Notes: a model not told the origin generated them from the sequence alone. 64,000 nucleotides of DNA from Sphaerospermopsis aphanizomenoides BCCUSP55 (GCF_001586785.1 NZ_LUFH02000002.1:57572-121571); one strand, 5' to 3'; shown: positions 47,812 to 57,272, counted from the first letter of the stretch. Numbers and translations are program-made.

Positions 47812-49431
47812 TTAAAAGGATAAAATTTGAATTAGTTGATAATCTTTAATAGTGCCTAAAATCCGATATTTTTTAGACAAATTATCAGAGTTAGGTTGAT
47901 AAATCCAAGCATAACTCAAAGCTGGTAATTGAGAAATTGATTCTACCTCCTGACCGTGAATAGGAGTATAAAAATTGATTAATACAGCATTTTTACCATC
48001 TAAATTGACAAAATTAACAGGATGCTGTTGGAGAATTGCAGCAATAGATTCTTGTTGAAAGAAGATTCTAAATGCCGGGTTAAAATCTCCTAATAAGCCT
48101 AAACTTCCAGCCGTAGCTAGAGATATCCAAATTGCAATTAACCAACCACCTATCCAGTAACGAGCAGTGAGAAAATTTTGCCCAAAACGGTAACGTAAAA
48201 TCCAAATTAACGGCACAATTAAACAAGCTAGACCGGAAATTAAAGCCAGAATTGTATATTTTTGAATATCAACAAAACCTGCAATCAAAACCACTATACT
48301 AGCTAAAATCAAGATGATGCCTAAAACACCAAAGGCATAGCTGATGTTGCGAGGAATATATGCTTTAATCTGGGTAATTTTTCCCTGTTGGTAAATATTC
48401 GCCAACCAGTCTAAACCTACAGCCGCCAACATAGCCATAAATGGGTAAAGACAGAGGCTATAGTGAGCTAAACGAGTAGAAAATATCGTAATTTCTGTAA
48501 ATAAAGTTATGGGGAAACCTACTAATAACAATTGATAGCGTAAAATGGGTTTACGAATTACTAAAACTAACCCTAAAATGCTGCAAAAGAACCAAGGAAA
48601 GGATTTTAACGGCACATTCCAAAAATAATAAAATATGCCATTTCCTGGTCGTTCACTACTACCTAATTCTGCTACAAAACCCAACAACTGACCAACACTA
48701 TCACCACCATAGCGCAACCAGTTAAACCACAACCAAACTAAAGTAGGAATTAAACCCACTAAACCACCTAGATATAACATTGGGTTAATCAAATGGTGAT
48801 GACGGCGATGTTCTCCAATTAAATAAGGGAATAATGCCACCATCGGTAAAAAAATCATAAAGCTTCTCATCAAGAAGCCTAAACCAAAACTTACTCCCGC
48901 AATAAAACCATAAATCAGGCGATATCGAGGATTTATTTCAGACTTTAATAAACATAAAATTCCTAAACATACTAATAAAATTGTCGGGACATCAGGCGCA
49001 GTTAGACGACAATATTGTAGCCAGATAAATTCCACACTCAAAATAGCAGTTGATAGGTAAGCCAGTTTTTCTCCTAGCAAGATTTTTGCTATTTCATATA
49101 TAATTAATGCGCTGATAATTCCGGCAATCATACTAGGTATACGCGCACTAATATCACTCACACCAAACAACTTATAAAAAATCGCAATTAACCAATAAAA
49201 ACCAGGAGTTTTATGATGAGCGTTACCCCACGGCGCTATCCAGTCACCAGAATCAAAGATTAAACGCGCTCTCCTGGCATAAAGAGCTTCATCGTGAGCC
49301 ATCAGGCTGGTTTGACCAGAAGTAAATAACAATAAAGGAATGAGCCAAATTAACAAACTGATATAGGGAAATTTTTTAATTAAAAGAATAAACTGTTTAA
49401 GATTTAGAAATAAAGATGATTGGTACAACAT
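47812..49431 (-). CDS. GT39-type membrane glycosyltransferase (ArnT-like)
   Basis: A 539-residue polytopic protein with about eleven hydrophobic helices. The catalytic loop after the first helix reads MAHDEALYARRARLI, and GNAHHKTPGFYWLIA follows, both characteristic of the PMT/ArnT family that uses polyprenyl-phosphate sugars. The next helices carry LTAPDVPTILL, a conserved feature of the group. The C-terminal 90 residues are soluble-like. It is more ArnT-like than the other GT39 protein at 13985-15589. A MITE-like element ends 22 bp upstream of its ATG. The target may be lipid or surface glycan. Confidence 0.88.
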   Translation of the reverse strand: MLYQSSLFLNLKQFILLIKKFPYISLLIWLIPLLLFTSGQTSLMAHDEALYARRARLIFDSGDWIAPWGNAHHKTPGFYWLIAIFYKLFGVSDISARIPSMIAGIISALIIYEIAKILLGEKLAYLSTAILSVEFIWLQYCRLTAPDVPTILLVCLGILCLLKSEINPRYRLIYGFIAGVSFGLGFLMRSFMIFLPMVALFPYLIGEHRRHHHLINPMLYLGGLVGLIPTLVWLWFNWLRYGGDSVGQLLGFVAELGSSERPGNGIFYYFWNVPLKSFPWFFCSILGLVLVIRKPILRYQLLLVGFPITLFTEITIFSTRLAHYSLCLYPFMAMLAAVGLDWLANIYQQGKITQIKAYIPRNISYAFGVLGIILILASIVVLIAGFVDIQKYTILALISGLACLIVPLIWILRYRFGQNFLTARYWIGGWLIAIWISLATAGSLGLLGDFNPAFRIFFQQESIAAILQQHPVNFVNLDGKNAVLINFYTPIHGQEVESISQLPALSYAWIYQPNSDNLSKKYRILGTIKDYQLIQILSF

Positions 49432-49453
49432 TGATTGCAGAAGATGTGAATGT

Positions 49454-49575
49454 TAAGTAGTCGTGCAAAATAAATTTTATAGTTAGGAGAGGGAATAGGG
49501 AATAGGAAATAGGTAAGGAATACAGACATTTTTGTTTTCAATCAATATGTACAATTAATTTTGCTTGGGTACTTA
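49454..49575. mobile_element. MITE-like element, copy 2 (122 bp)
   Basis: Same sequence and orientation as the 129 bp element at 18989-19117, with one fewer heptamer inside. Imperfect terminal inverted repeats and TA at both borders. It lies 22 bp upstream of the GT39 start codon. Confidence 0.75.
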
Positions 49576-49819
49576 CTATTTATTAGTGATCACCAACCTG
49601 GATTATACGTGAAAAAATTTTTCTTTTCTTATCTTTGTGTTCTTTGCGTCCTTTGCGGTTTTAAAAAAACAATTTATGCACTGTTGCATTTGTGACAACA
49701 ACACCAATTTGACAACATTTATATATGCGGACTGAAATTTACTTTTATGGTCAAAATAACTTAAATTAGTATACAAAATTAACACCAGCTACAAAAAAAC
49801 TTTTCCTAAATAGACATTT

Positions 49820-50470
49820 ATGCTGTTGCGACCAGACCAACGCCTGAAGATAGATGATACAGATGATAAGTTGTTTTACGATTACCCGCGCTTTGTCACC
49901 CATGTTGATGAAGGCTTTATTCAACAGCTAACAGATTTATATCGTCAGCGACTCAAACCCAAGACCCGCATTTTTGATATGATGAGTAGCTGGGTCTCTC
50001 ATCTACCAGAAGAAATAGAGTTTGACCATGTGGAAGGACATGGACTTAATGCTGAGGAATTAGCACGTAACCCGCGATTGAACCATTATTTTGTGCAGAA
50101 TATTAACGCACAGCCTCAATTACCCTTACCAGATCAAGATTTTGATGCTGTTGTCAATTGTGTATCTGTTCAGTACATCCAATATCCAGAAGCTGTATTT
50201 TCGGAGATTCATCGCATTCTTAAACCTGGTGGTGTGGCTATTATCAGCTTTTCCAACCGGATGTTTTATCAAAAAGCGATTCAAGTTTGGCGGGATGCTT
50301 CAGAAGCGTCTAGAGTTGAGTTAGTCAAGGGTTACTTTGCCTCAGTACCAGGATTTACTACTCCAGAAGTAATTGTCAATCAATCAACTGCACCGAATTT
50401 TTTACAATGGTTGGGTTTATCTGGAGGAGATCCCTTCTATGCAGTGATAGCTTATCGTCGTGAATCATAA
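49820..50470 (+). CDS. SAM-dependent methyltransferase, class I
   Basis: A 216-residue class I methyltransferase. The nucleotide-binding fold is atypical at motif I: TRIFDMMSSWVSHLP near residue 50 replaces the usual glycine-rich loop. Motifs IV-VI are clear: FDAVVNCVSVQYIQYPE (near 108) and HRILKPGGVAIISF (near 133). A C-terminal SGGDPFYAVIAYR completes the domain. The substrate is unknown; the family is found in cyanobacteria and plant chloroplasts. ATG start at 49820, with no clear Shine-Dalgarno. It is followed by an independent lipoprotein gene. Confidence 0.82.
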   Translation: MLLRPDQRLKIDDTDDKLFYDYPRFVTHVDEGFIQQLTDLYRQRLKPKTRIFDMMSSWVSHLPEEIEFDHVEGHGLNAEELARNPRLNHYFVQNINAQPQLPLPDQDFDAVVNCVSVQYIQYPEAVFSEIHRILKPGGVAIISFSNRMFYQKAIQVWRDASEASRVELVKGYFASVPGFTTPEVIVNQSTAPNFLQWLGLSGGDPFYAVIAYRRES

Positions 50471-50591
50471 AGCTGTCGCAAAATTAGTGCTTCTCAATAC
50501 CAAATAATGATGAAAAAGTAAATTTTCTGGTGCAAACACTATAGTAGAGCTGATAATTGCCTCAACTCTCAAGTATTGAAGGAGAACAAAC

Positions 50592-51101
50592 GTGAGTTTA
50601 TTCCGTGGACGTAGGCTTTTAGCCAGTTTATTGCTATCTATTTTATTATTAACTACAGCTTGTTCCCCCAAAGCACCAAATCGCTTTGACCAGGTACAAC
50701 AGGAAAGCACTAAGCAAAAAACTGGTCAAGCAGTTGCCAAAAATGCCACTCAAGGTAGTCAATTAAACGCATTCTTTCCTGAAGGGGAAGATGGTTATGA
50801 GCGAGTCTATACCCAAGAGAAAAAAGGTTTTTCGGAAGCGAATTTGAAAAAAGGCGGTAAAGTTGTAGCTCAATTGGCTATTTCTGACACCACCAGCACC
50901 CCTGGAGTAGCGGCAAAATATGCCAACAGCACTCAGAAAATTGATGACTATCCCGCTGTAGAACTGGGTAAAACTCAAACTTCGGTTTTGGTGGGTAAGT
51001 ACCAAGTGAAGGTAATTTCTAAAGATCCATTATTTAACGCCAGCGATCGCGCAGATTGGATCGAAAAATTTGATCTTGACGGTTTAGCTAAGTTGAAATG
51101 A
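50592..51101 (+). CDS. Secreted lipoprotein, unknown function
   Basis: A 169-residue protein with a lipoprotein signal: hydrophobic LLASLLLSILLLTTAC, with the lipobox LTTAC at about residue 24. The mature part is small and polar, with a repeated theme of short beta-like segments (SVLVGKYQVKVISKD). Start is GTG at 50592, chosen because a GAAGGAG Shine-Dalgarno lies at 50578-50584, eight bases upstream. It should be anchored in the plasma or outer membrane. No domain family is recognised. It is probably expressed alone. Confidence 0.75.
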   Translation: MSLFRGRRLLASLLLSILLLTTACSPKAPNRFDQVQQESTKQKTGQAVAKNATQGSQLNAFFPEGEDGYERVYTQEKKGFSEANLKKGGKVVAQLAISDTTSTPGVAAKYANSTQKIDDYPAVELGKTQTSVLVGKYQVKVISKDPLFNASDRADWIEKFDLDGLAKLK

Positions 51102-51233
51102 CTTGTACTCTAAACTTCAAATGTCAAAGTTGCCACAGTAATTAGCACCATAGAAAAAACACAGATCCATATCTAATCAACGTTTGCATCTGACTGCTGA
51201 CTGCTATAACAAACTATCAATCAGGAGATTTTT

Positions 51234-52121
51234 GTGAGTAAATCAATATTCGAGTTAGTTGATCAACTACCCACCAGTGGTTTAACAGTTTCGATGTTAA
51301 ATGCTTTAGATTTTATTGCTCCCGGTGAATGGAATAATACGGTGGGTTTTGTCAATACTATTAAAACCGTCACTGGAGAAACTGATGAATCTTTAATTCA
51401 AGCTATTGGTGAACGGGCAATTTATCTTTTCAATGACAGATCCCAAGGATATCAAACCGCTTTATGGCTTTATCAAACTGTTGATGGCACTGATAAGGCT
51501 TTAGGTGCAGCAGCGTTGGCTAATAAAGTCGGTGAAGCTATACCTCTATTCGGGTTTTTAAACTCTATCACTCCTAAAGCAGATAAAGCCCAAACGATTG
51601 ATTTAACATTAAAAGTCGTGGCTGAATTAGTCGCTTTTTGCCAAATTAATGGTATTCCTGGTGATAGTATTGGGGATTTTGTTGGTGCTTTAGGCGAATA
51701 TAGTGGGGAATCAATGATTCGCATGGCAGCATTAATTTGTGTTGATGGAATTATCCCTCTTGGCCCTGATTTTATCCAAAAATCTTTAACTCTGTTAAGC
51801 CAAATGAATCCCCAAGAGTTGGATCAAAACTCCACCTTCAAAGCGATGAGTAACTTCATTCCTGGTAGCGGTAGTGGTGGTAAATTAGACTTTATTGGTG
51901 AAAGTCTTCATTCTGTTAAAGGTTGGATGAATGGCATAGTTTCTGCTAATGCTTTAACAGCACAAAAGGTTCTTGGTAATCTGAAAGGTTTTCTGGAATT
52001 TAGTGATGACAAATTAGATTATGTGGCGGCGTTTCTAGATATGTCTACAAATTACTATGAACATACAGGAACACAAACTTTAGCTCGACGCTTGATTGAA
52101 CGCGCTGTGGCAGAAATTTAA
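51234..52121 (+). CDS. Conserved-type hypothetical protein
   Basis: A 295-residue soluble protein with no signal peptide or clear domain motif. The sequence is largely alpha-helical and rich in Gly, Leu and Ser (e.g. WLYQTVDGTDKALGAAALANKVG). A GTG start at 51234 is supported by AGGAG seven bases upstream (51223-51227). A perfect 12 bp hairpin follows 24 bp after the stop. No function can be assigned. Confidence 0.7.
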   Translation: MSKSIFELVDQLPTSGLTVSMLNALDFIAPGEWNNTVGFVNTIKTVTGETDESLIQAIGERAIYLFNDRSQGYQTALWLYQTVDGTDKALGAAALANKVGEAIPLFGFLNSITPKADKAQTIDLTLKVVAELVAFCQINGIPGDSIGDFVGALGEYSGESMIRMAALICVDGIIPLGPDFIQKSLTLLSQMNPQELDQNSTFKAMSNFIPGSGSGGKLDFIGESLHSVKGWMNGIVSANALTAQKVLGNLKGFLEFSDDKLDYVAAFLDMSTNYYEHTGTQTLARRLIERAVAEI

Positions 52122-52145
52122 CTAATTTTCTCGCCCAAATACAAC

Positions 52146-52183
52146 TTGTAGTAGTGCCGACAACAAATACAGCACTACTACAA
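52146..52183 (+). terminator. Terminator-like hairpin
   Basis: Arms TTGTAGTAGTGC and GCACTACTACAA pair perfectly over 12 bases with a 14-base loop, followed by a short T-rich stretch (GGTTTTTC). It sits 24 bp after the hypothetical gene at 51234-52121. Confidence 0.75.
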
Positions 52184-52410
52184 ACAGGTTTTTCTATTAA
52201 TGTCTACTAATTGCTTGTGGTTGGTAGAATATATCACCACAAAAAACAGAAGTTCAGCGGAATAATGAAGGGATGCTAACTGGTTTTTACAGTTGCGGTG
52301 AACATTACTCTGGAGTTATTGCACCGGACAAGGCAGTGAGGACATCAACTCATAGCGTAGATGGGCGTAAGCCATTGGTAAAACTTAGACCATAAAAGGC
52401 TTGAAACCCT

Positions 52411-52431
52411 GTCACCTGTCACCTGTCACCT
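52411..52431. repeat. GTCACCT heptanucleotide tandem repeat
   Basis: Three perfect GTCACCT units just downstream of the rpsU stop. The rest of the gap from 52184 holds no gene I can support. Confidence 0.88.
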
Positions 52432-52437
52432 GTTATA

Positions 52438-52632
52438 TCACTTAAACCGAGAACGTTGTTGACGACGTTGCTTGTGTCTAGCGATTGCTTTACGCTTCTC
52501 TTTTTCTAAAGGTGTTTCAAAATGGCGATTCTTCCGCATATCTTGGAAAATACCAGCTTTAGAAACTTCTCGCTTAAATCTCCGTAAAGCTGATTCAATA
52601 CCTTCATTTTCCCCCAAAACTACTTGTGTCAT
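52438..52632 (-). CDS. rpsU: 30S ribosomal protein S21 (copy 1)
   Basis: A 64-residue ribosomal protein of the small subunit, near the decoding-initiation site. It reads [19 protein letters not shown] and ends in a basic tail (RRQQRSRFK). Two in-frame ATGs exist; the one at 52632 is chosen because AGGAGG lies seven bases upstream, whereas it would be one base from the earlier ATG at 52638. The gene is downstream of rbp by 122 bp in the same direction, the rbpA-rpsU arrangement known in Anabaena. A second copy is at 58935. Confidence 0.95.
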   Translation of the reverse strand: MTQVVLGENEGIESALRRFKREVSKAGIFQDMRKNRHFETPLEKEKRKAIARHKQRRQQRSRFK

Positions 52633-52754
52633 TCTCATTCCTCCTTTTGTGGTTTAATACATACAAGCTAGAGTTAAAAAAAATATCTCAGCAGAGTCGA
52701 AACTTTAATTGTATCTGCTGGAGACTCTAGATTTAAAAATTTTTCAGAACAAAA

Positions 52755-53072
52755 TTAATAGCGGCGATCGCCACGGCCACCACCTGAACGACCACCTCCA
52801 CCGCCCCAGCTACCACGAGAAGGTCTTTCTTCACGGGGTTTAGCTTTGTTCACTTTTAAATCTCGTCCCATCCATTCTGCACCATCCAGTGCTGCAATGG
52901 CTGCTGTTTCTTCTGCTTCAGACCCCATTTCCACGAAGGCAAAACCCCGTGGACGGCCTGTTTCCCTATCAGTAGGTAACTGCACACGGGCAACTGTCCC
53001 GTACTCAGCAAAAGTTTGCTTCAGGTCTTCTTCTGTAACCTGATAGGACAAATTTCCAACGTAAATCGACAT
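52755..53072 (-). CDS. rbpA: RRM-type RNA-binding protein (cyanobacterial Rbp)
   Basis: A 105-residue protein: one RRM domain (about 1-80; RNP2 IYVGNL, RNP1 RGFAFVEM) and a short glycine/arginine tail (GGGGGRSGGGRGDRRY). It belongs to the cold-induced Rbp group of cyanobacteria, which bind RNA. The RNP residues are intact. Start is the ATG at 53072; an upstream TTG would add a GDHPS leader with no support. It is cotranscribed with rpsU downstream in related species. The roughly 300 bp leader (to 53369) may be the cold-responsive 5' region. Confidence 0.93.
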   Translation of the reverse strand: MSIYVGNLSYQVTEEDLKQTFAEYGTVARVQLPTDRETGRPRGFAFVEMGSEAEETAAIAALDGAEWMGRDLKVNKAKPREERPSRGSWGGGGGRSGGGRGDRRY

Positions 53073-53369
53073 AGACGGATGGTCTCCCAAACCAGAGCGT
53101 GTAGAGAGTTAGATTCGGAGAGACTCATTTAACAGAAATTCAAACGACTTACTCAACCGAAAATAATCCTTATAGCCGCCAGTATAGCACAGCCTTTTAA
53201 TATGAACTGTTGATGTAGGACTGGTATTTGATTTTTGAAATTATCTGTGTAGAGAGGGAACAGGGAACTCTTAACAGGGAACAGGGGAAGTGTACGGAGT
53301 GTTTTTCAAGAATCAAATATGATTCCTATATACTCTGATTTAGCAACGCCGAAAATGTCAATTCATTCT

Positions 53370-54230
53370 CTAATTCTGTAACGCTTCAAACTGGTATAAA
53401 ATTTGCTCTGCTTTTTGGCACAATATTTCATGATCTTGAGAACTACTTGCCAACAATCCCCCCCATTGGTTGACATCACCAGTGTTATACTCCAATGGCT
53501 TGCCATCAAAATGAGTAAATTTACCACCAGCTTCTGTTAAAATTAGTTCGGGCGCAGCCATATCCCAATCTTTGGGTGCAGATTTACCAGAAAGGGAAAT
53601 ATAAACATCTGCCTGTTGTTCCACAATAGTAGTAACTTTACAACCTACACTGCCAATCGCTTTTTGTTTTTGACAGGGTAAATTTTTAAGTAAATATTCT
53701 AACTTGTCATTGCGATGGGAACGACTGACAACCAAGGTTAGATCTTCAATAGGTTTATCAGCAGGAACTTTCAAGGGATGACAACCATTAACGGTTTCCA
53801 CAAAAGTACCACCACCTTTGGTAGCATAATATATCTTCTCTGCTTCAGGTATTGCTACCACTGCTAAAACTGGCCTGGTATCTTGAACCAAAGCTATGTG
53901 AATTGCATACTCCCCAGTTTTATCAATAAAGTCTCTTGTCCCATCCAAAGGATCAATTATCCACACCAACTCAGCAGGATTTTTACCCTGTTGGGTTTTA
54001 TAGGTTTCTTCACAGATATAACCAAAATCTTCTTGACCAAAAGCTGACTGGAGGTTGGATAGGATGTATTTACTAACGGCTACATCGGCAACAGTAACAG
54101 GCTCATTTTGCTTATATTGTACGTCTAAGTTCGGGTCTGGGGCAGTTCCCTGATAGTAGGAACGCAGTAACTTAGCTGCACCCCAACCTACTTCACGAGT
54201 AATTTTTAGTATTTCTTCCAAGTCTGTCAT
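53370..54230 (-). CDS. cysQ: 3'(2'),5'-bisphosphate nucleotidase / inositol monophosphatase family
   Basis: A 286-residue member of the Mg2+-dependent, Li+-sensitive phosphatase family. Metal-binding motifs are VWIIDPLDGTRDFID (near 88) and DWDMAAPELILTEAGG (near 215), with Glu in CEETYK near 75. The family removes the 3' phosphate from PAP/PAPS in sulfate assimilation (CysQ) or acts on inositol phosphates; the sequence alone does not separate the two, but length and the EEKPVTVAD-like NEPVTVADVAVSK start favour CysQ-like. ATG start at 54230; 29 bp from the divergent YdcF gene. Confidence 0.87.
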   Translation of the reverse strand: MTDLEEILKITREVGWGAAKLLRSYYQGTAPDPNLDVQYKQNEPVTVADVAVSKYILSNLQSAFGQEDFGYICEETYKTQQGKNPAELVWIIDPLDGTRDFIDKTGEYAIHIALVQDTRPVLAVVAIPEAEKIYYATKGGGTFVETVNGCHPLKVPADKPIEDLTLVVSRSHRNDKLEYLLKNLPCQKQKAIGSVGCKVTTIVEQQADVYISLSGKSAPKDWDMAAPELILTEAGGKFTHFDGKPLEYNTGDVNQWGGLLASSSQDHEILCQKAEQILYQFEALQN

Positions 54231-54259
54231 TCTTTTGGTTTTGGTAAAGTATAAACTTT

Positions 54260-54895
54260 ATGAAAAGCTCACGCAAAGGCGCAAAGGCGCAAAGGTATCA
54301 TCAGTTTACAAAAAATAAGTTAGTTTTGGGGATTTTGTCCTTAATCTCTGCTTTGGTAGTGATGATAGCCTCTACGGCTACTAGTATATATTTTTATGGT
54401 GACAATTATACACCTCTTCAGGCAGATGCAGCAATTGTTTTAGGTGCAGCAGTCTGGGGAAAACAACCATCTCCTGTTTTTCGAGAACGGATTAACCATT
54501 CTATTAATTTATATCAACGTGGTTATGTTCGCGCTCTCATTTTCACTGGGGGAGTAGGTTCTGGTGATGAATTAGCAGAAGCGGTTGTTGGTCAATACTA
54601 TGCTGTCAAAAAAGGTGTAAAATCATCTCATATTTTGATGGAAACTACATCTAGAACCACTTACCAAAATCTGCAAAATGCTTCGGAAGTAGTGGCAAAT
54701 TACCCATATAAAACATTTCTCATTGTTAGTGATCCATTACATTTGAAACGTGCGGTTTTAATGGCTAGAGATTTAGGTTTAGATGCACAACCATCTCCTA
54801 CACCTACTACCCGCTATCAAAGTTTAAATAGTCAGTTGCCTTTTTTGATGCGAGAAACTTATTTTTATTTTGTTTATTTATTATTTAAAATCTAA
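54260..54895 (+). CDS. YdcF/ElyC (DUF218) family membrane-anchored protein
   Basis: A 211-residue protein with one membrane segment (about 22-45) followed by a DUF218 domain outside the cytoplasm. Domain motifs are ADAAIVLGAAVWGKQPSP, RALIFTGGVGSGDELAEA, TTYQNLQNAS and LIVSDPLHLKRA. ElyC/SanA relatives affect envelope integrity and polysaccharide recycling; the exact role is unknown. The first codons (KSSRKGAKAQRYHQF) come from a GCAAAGGC tandem repeat (54271-54297), so the true start could be further downstream before the membrane helix. Confidence 0.85.
   Translation: MKSSRKGAKAQRYHQFTKNKLVLGILSLISALVVMIASTATSIYFYGDNYTPLQADAAIVLGAAVWGKQPSPVFRERINHSINLYQRGYVRALIFTGGVGSGDELAEAVVGQYYAVKKGVKSSHILMETTSRTTYQNLQNASEVVANYPYKTFLIVSDPLHLKRAVLMARDLGLDAQPSPTPTTRYQSLNSQLPFLMRETYFYFVYLLFKI
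54271..54297. repeat. CGCAAAGG tandem repeat overlapping the YdcF-family 5' end
   Basis: CACGCAAAGGCGCAAAGGCGCAAAGG, three CGCAAAGG units, encodes Arg-Lys-Gly-Ala-Lys-Ala-Gln-Arg at the assumed N-terminus of the following gene. It belongs to the same repeat class as the CGCAGAGG blocks. Confidence 0.85.
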
Positions 54896-55104
54896 TTTGG
54901 AGCATCCCCAATGTGTAAGTTTATTTTGTGGAAATCTGGCAATTGCTCTAAGGCTTGATATAAATTAACCGCAAATAACGCATAGACTTGGAGCGGCTTT
55001 CCGCAGGCTAGGACACAAAGTTCAGATGGTTTGAAAGAGTTTATTTGTATGGCTGTGTTTATTTTTTCAAAATTGGGATGCTCCCCTCTAATTTTAAATC
55101 TAGT

Positions 55105-55962
55105 TTAACTTTCCATCCAACGGCGTGTTCCGAAATATTTACAAGCTTCGGCAGCAATGTTACTAGCTGAAGCCAGGGCATCTAGGAAATTTGACTGTAA
55201 AATATAATGACAAAAAGCGCCATGAAAAATATCTCCTGCGCCTAATGTATCAACAGTTGAAATTTTCGGTACATTGATCAAACCTCTTTGTTCATAGTTT
55301 AAATATTCTATCGGCTTTTCTCCTTGGGTAATGGCAATATGAGGAATTTTCAAAACTTGCAAATAATTAAGAACATCTGCTTGATTTTTGCAGTTGGGGG
55401 GATAAAAGTTAGCGGAACAAATTGCATAATCTACATAAGGTAATATTTCCTCAAATCCTGGTTTCCAGCTACCTCCATCAATGACAACCGGGATATTTTG
55501 ATTTCTAGCTTCTTGGACAATAGCTTTACTTACTGCCATTTGATGTCCATCAATTAAGACAATATCAATATTCTCTAATATATTGATGGGAATAGAACTA
55601 ATATTAGCTTGGGTTTTCACTGCATTGATAGAAATTACTGCCCGTTCTCCTGTACTTTGGGTGACAATAATTGAAGATACTGGTGGTGATGTTTGTTTAC
55701 TAGCATCTAAGTCAATAATTTCAACTTGGTAATTTTTTATATCTGTATCAATCAACTGTGTCATGGGATGTGAACCCAACACACCTAAAATTTTTGATGT
55801 ATTACCTAAGTAACTAAATGTAACAGATGCATTAGTGGCTGGTCCACCTGCTGCTACAGTATGATCAGTAGCAACTAATTTTTGATTATTCTGCGGCGGT
55901 GATTGGGAAAGATAAATTAAGTCTAAGGTGATTAAACCGACAAATAAGGCAGATTTTGTCAT
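55105..55962 (-). CDS. PfkB family sugar kinase
   Basis: A 285-residue ribokinase-like kinase that phosphorylates a sugar or nucleoside in the cytosol. Signature one is GGPATNASVTFSYLG (near 39), and signature two is STVDTLGAGDIFHGAFCHY (near 240), with the catalytic Asp in DTLGAGD. The anion-hole Gly-Ala-Gly-Asp is intact. Substrate not determined: fructose, adenosine or ribose types are all possible. ATG start at 55962. It is divergent from the DUF29 gene by 56 bp. Confidence 0.9.
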   Translation of the reverse strand: MTKSALFVGLITLDLIYLSQSPPQNNQKLVATDHTVAAGGPATNASVTFSYLGNTSKILGVLGSHPMTQLIDTDIKNYQVEIIDLDASKQTSPPVSSIIVTQSTGERAVISINAVKTQANISSIPINILENIDIVLIDGHQMAVSKAIVQEARNQNIPVVIDGGSWKPGFEEILPYVDYAICSANFYPPNCKNQADVLNYLQVLKIPHIAITQGEKPIEYLNYEQRGLINVPKISTVDTLGAGDIFHGAFCHYILQSNFLDALASASNIAAEACKYFGTRRWMES

Positions 55963-56018
55963 TGGTGATTCGTAATTGGTGATTGGTAAATTATAGAATA
56001 TTTGCTCTATTTTTATCT

Positions 56019-56453
56019 ATGAATAAAACTACTCATGACAATGATTTTTATGCTTGGACACAAGAACAAGCACATCTGTTGAGAACAGAACAATTTCATC
56101 AAATTGATTTTGCTCATATTGCGGAAGAACTAGAAGACATGGGACGTTCAGAAAAACGAGAATTAGAAAGCAGATTAGAAATGTTAATTATGCATCTACT
56201 GAAGTGGCAATTTCAGCCTAATTTACGTTCTCGCAGTTGGCAATTAACTATCAAAGAACAACGTTTACGTTTGGAAAAACTTTTAAAAGAAAACCCCAGT
56301 CTTAACTCTTATTTAGAAGATTCACTAGACAAAACTTATCAACTTGCTATGATCAGCGCAGAACGAGAAACGGGGTTGTCTTCATTTCCTGAAACTTGTC
56401 CTTACAGTTTAACAGAAATCTTTACACTAGAATTTTTACCCACTAGTATATAA
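56019..56453 (+). CDS. DUF29 family protein
   Basis: A 144-residue soluble protein with the DUF29 layout: DFYAWTQEQAHLLR near the start, IDFAHIAEELEDMGRSEKREL, LIMHLLKWQFQP, and RSWQLTIKEQRLRLEKLL. The family is abundant in cyanobacteria and its function is unknown. The ATG at 56019 is used because the core starts ten residues later; an upstream TTG adds nothing conserved. It is followed 51 bp later by the PH-domain gene. Confidence 0.9.
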   Translation: MNKTTHDNDFYAWTQEQAHLLRTEQFHQIDFAHIAEELEDMGRSEKRELESRLEMLIMHLLKWQFQPNLRSRSWQLTIKEQRLRLEKLLKENPSLNSYLEDSLDKTYQLAMISAERETGLSSFPETCPYSLTEIFTLEFLPTSI

Positions 56454-56504
56454 TAAACGTCATAATAGCGATAATAGTTTTCTTTAGTAGAGAGCAACAA
56501 ATAT

Positions 56505-57116
56505 ATGTTCAAAAACATGGCGATGGATGCACTGGGTTTGAGTGATATTGGTGCTGTAATTAAACCCGAAGATTATGACAAGGTTGATAGTGATGACTAT
56601 GTGATGCATGAAGAAGGTGAAAAAATCTATTTTTTGATTAAATCAAAAACCGATGAATACTGTTTTACTAATTTGGCTTTGATTCATCTTGATGGCAATT
56701 CTGCTGTAAGCAAGAAACGCTTACTTAAGCGGTTTAGTTATAGCCATAACATGATTAAAGATGTGAAATTAGAAACCGCTGGAACAATAGATATGGACAT
56801 CGAAATCAAGTTAATTATGGGTGATCAATCCTATTCTATTGATGTTGCTAAAAGTTATATTGCACCCTTGAAAGACTTGTACAAAGCTTTACTAAAAATT
56901 GCATCCATTCAACGAGAAAATGCTCTCTATCACCAATATGCTCAAACCAGCTTAAGTACGGCTGCCAGCACAGTTAGTCGTTGTACAACTACATCTACTT
57001 CAGAAGAACAGTTTAAGGCAATTAACTGGTATGCTTTTAATTGGTTAAAGTATGCTCATGAAACTTATGTGCGTAAAGATTTTGGGGAGATTTTTGAGAA
57101 GTTTATTAACAACTAA
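56505..57116 (+). CDS. Bacterial PH-domain (YvbH-like) protein
   Basis: A 203-residue protein with a bacterial pleckstrin-homology-like domain in residues 1-130 (EEGEKIYFLIKSKTDEYCFTN, LLKRFSYSHNMIKDVKLETAG, IEIKLIMGDQSYSIDVAK). An alpha-helical C-terminal part contains INWYAFNWLKYAHETYV. These proteins are soluble and widely distributed in bacteria; the ligand is unknown. ATG start at 56505. No close partner is evident beyond the DUF29 gene upstream. Confidence 0.78.
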   Translation: MFKNMAMDALGLSDIGAVIKPEDYDKVDSDDYVMHEEGEKIYFLIKSKTDEYCFTNLALIHLDGNSAVSKKRLLKRFSYSHNMIKDVKLETAGTIDMDIEIKLIMGDQSYSIDVAKSYIAPLKDLYKALLKIASIQRENALYHQYAQTSLSTAASTVSRCTTTSTSEEQFKAINWYAFNWLKYAHETYVRKDFGEIFEKFINN

Positions 57117-57272
57117 TTTTGTAAGAAGCATTCAGCTATTAGCAGTCAGCATTCAGTTGTTTAACGGTTACGCAAAAAATCAATATTTGAGAATTTAGCA
57201 ATAGATCAAATATTCTGACTCCTGACTCCTGAATGCTTACGTTTTTTATGATGTAAAATATTATGCAAAATT

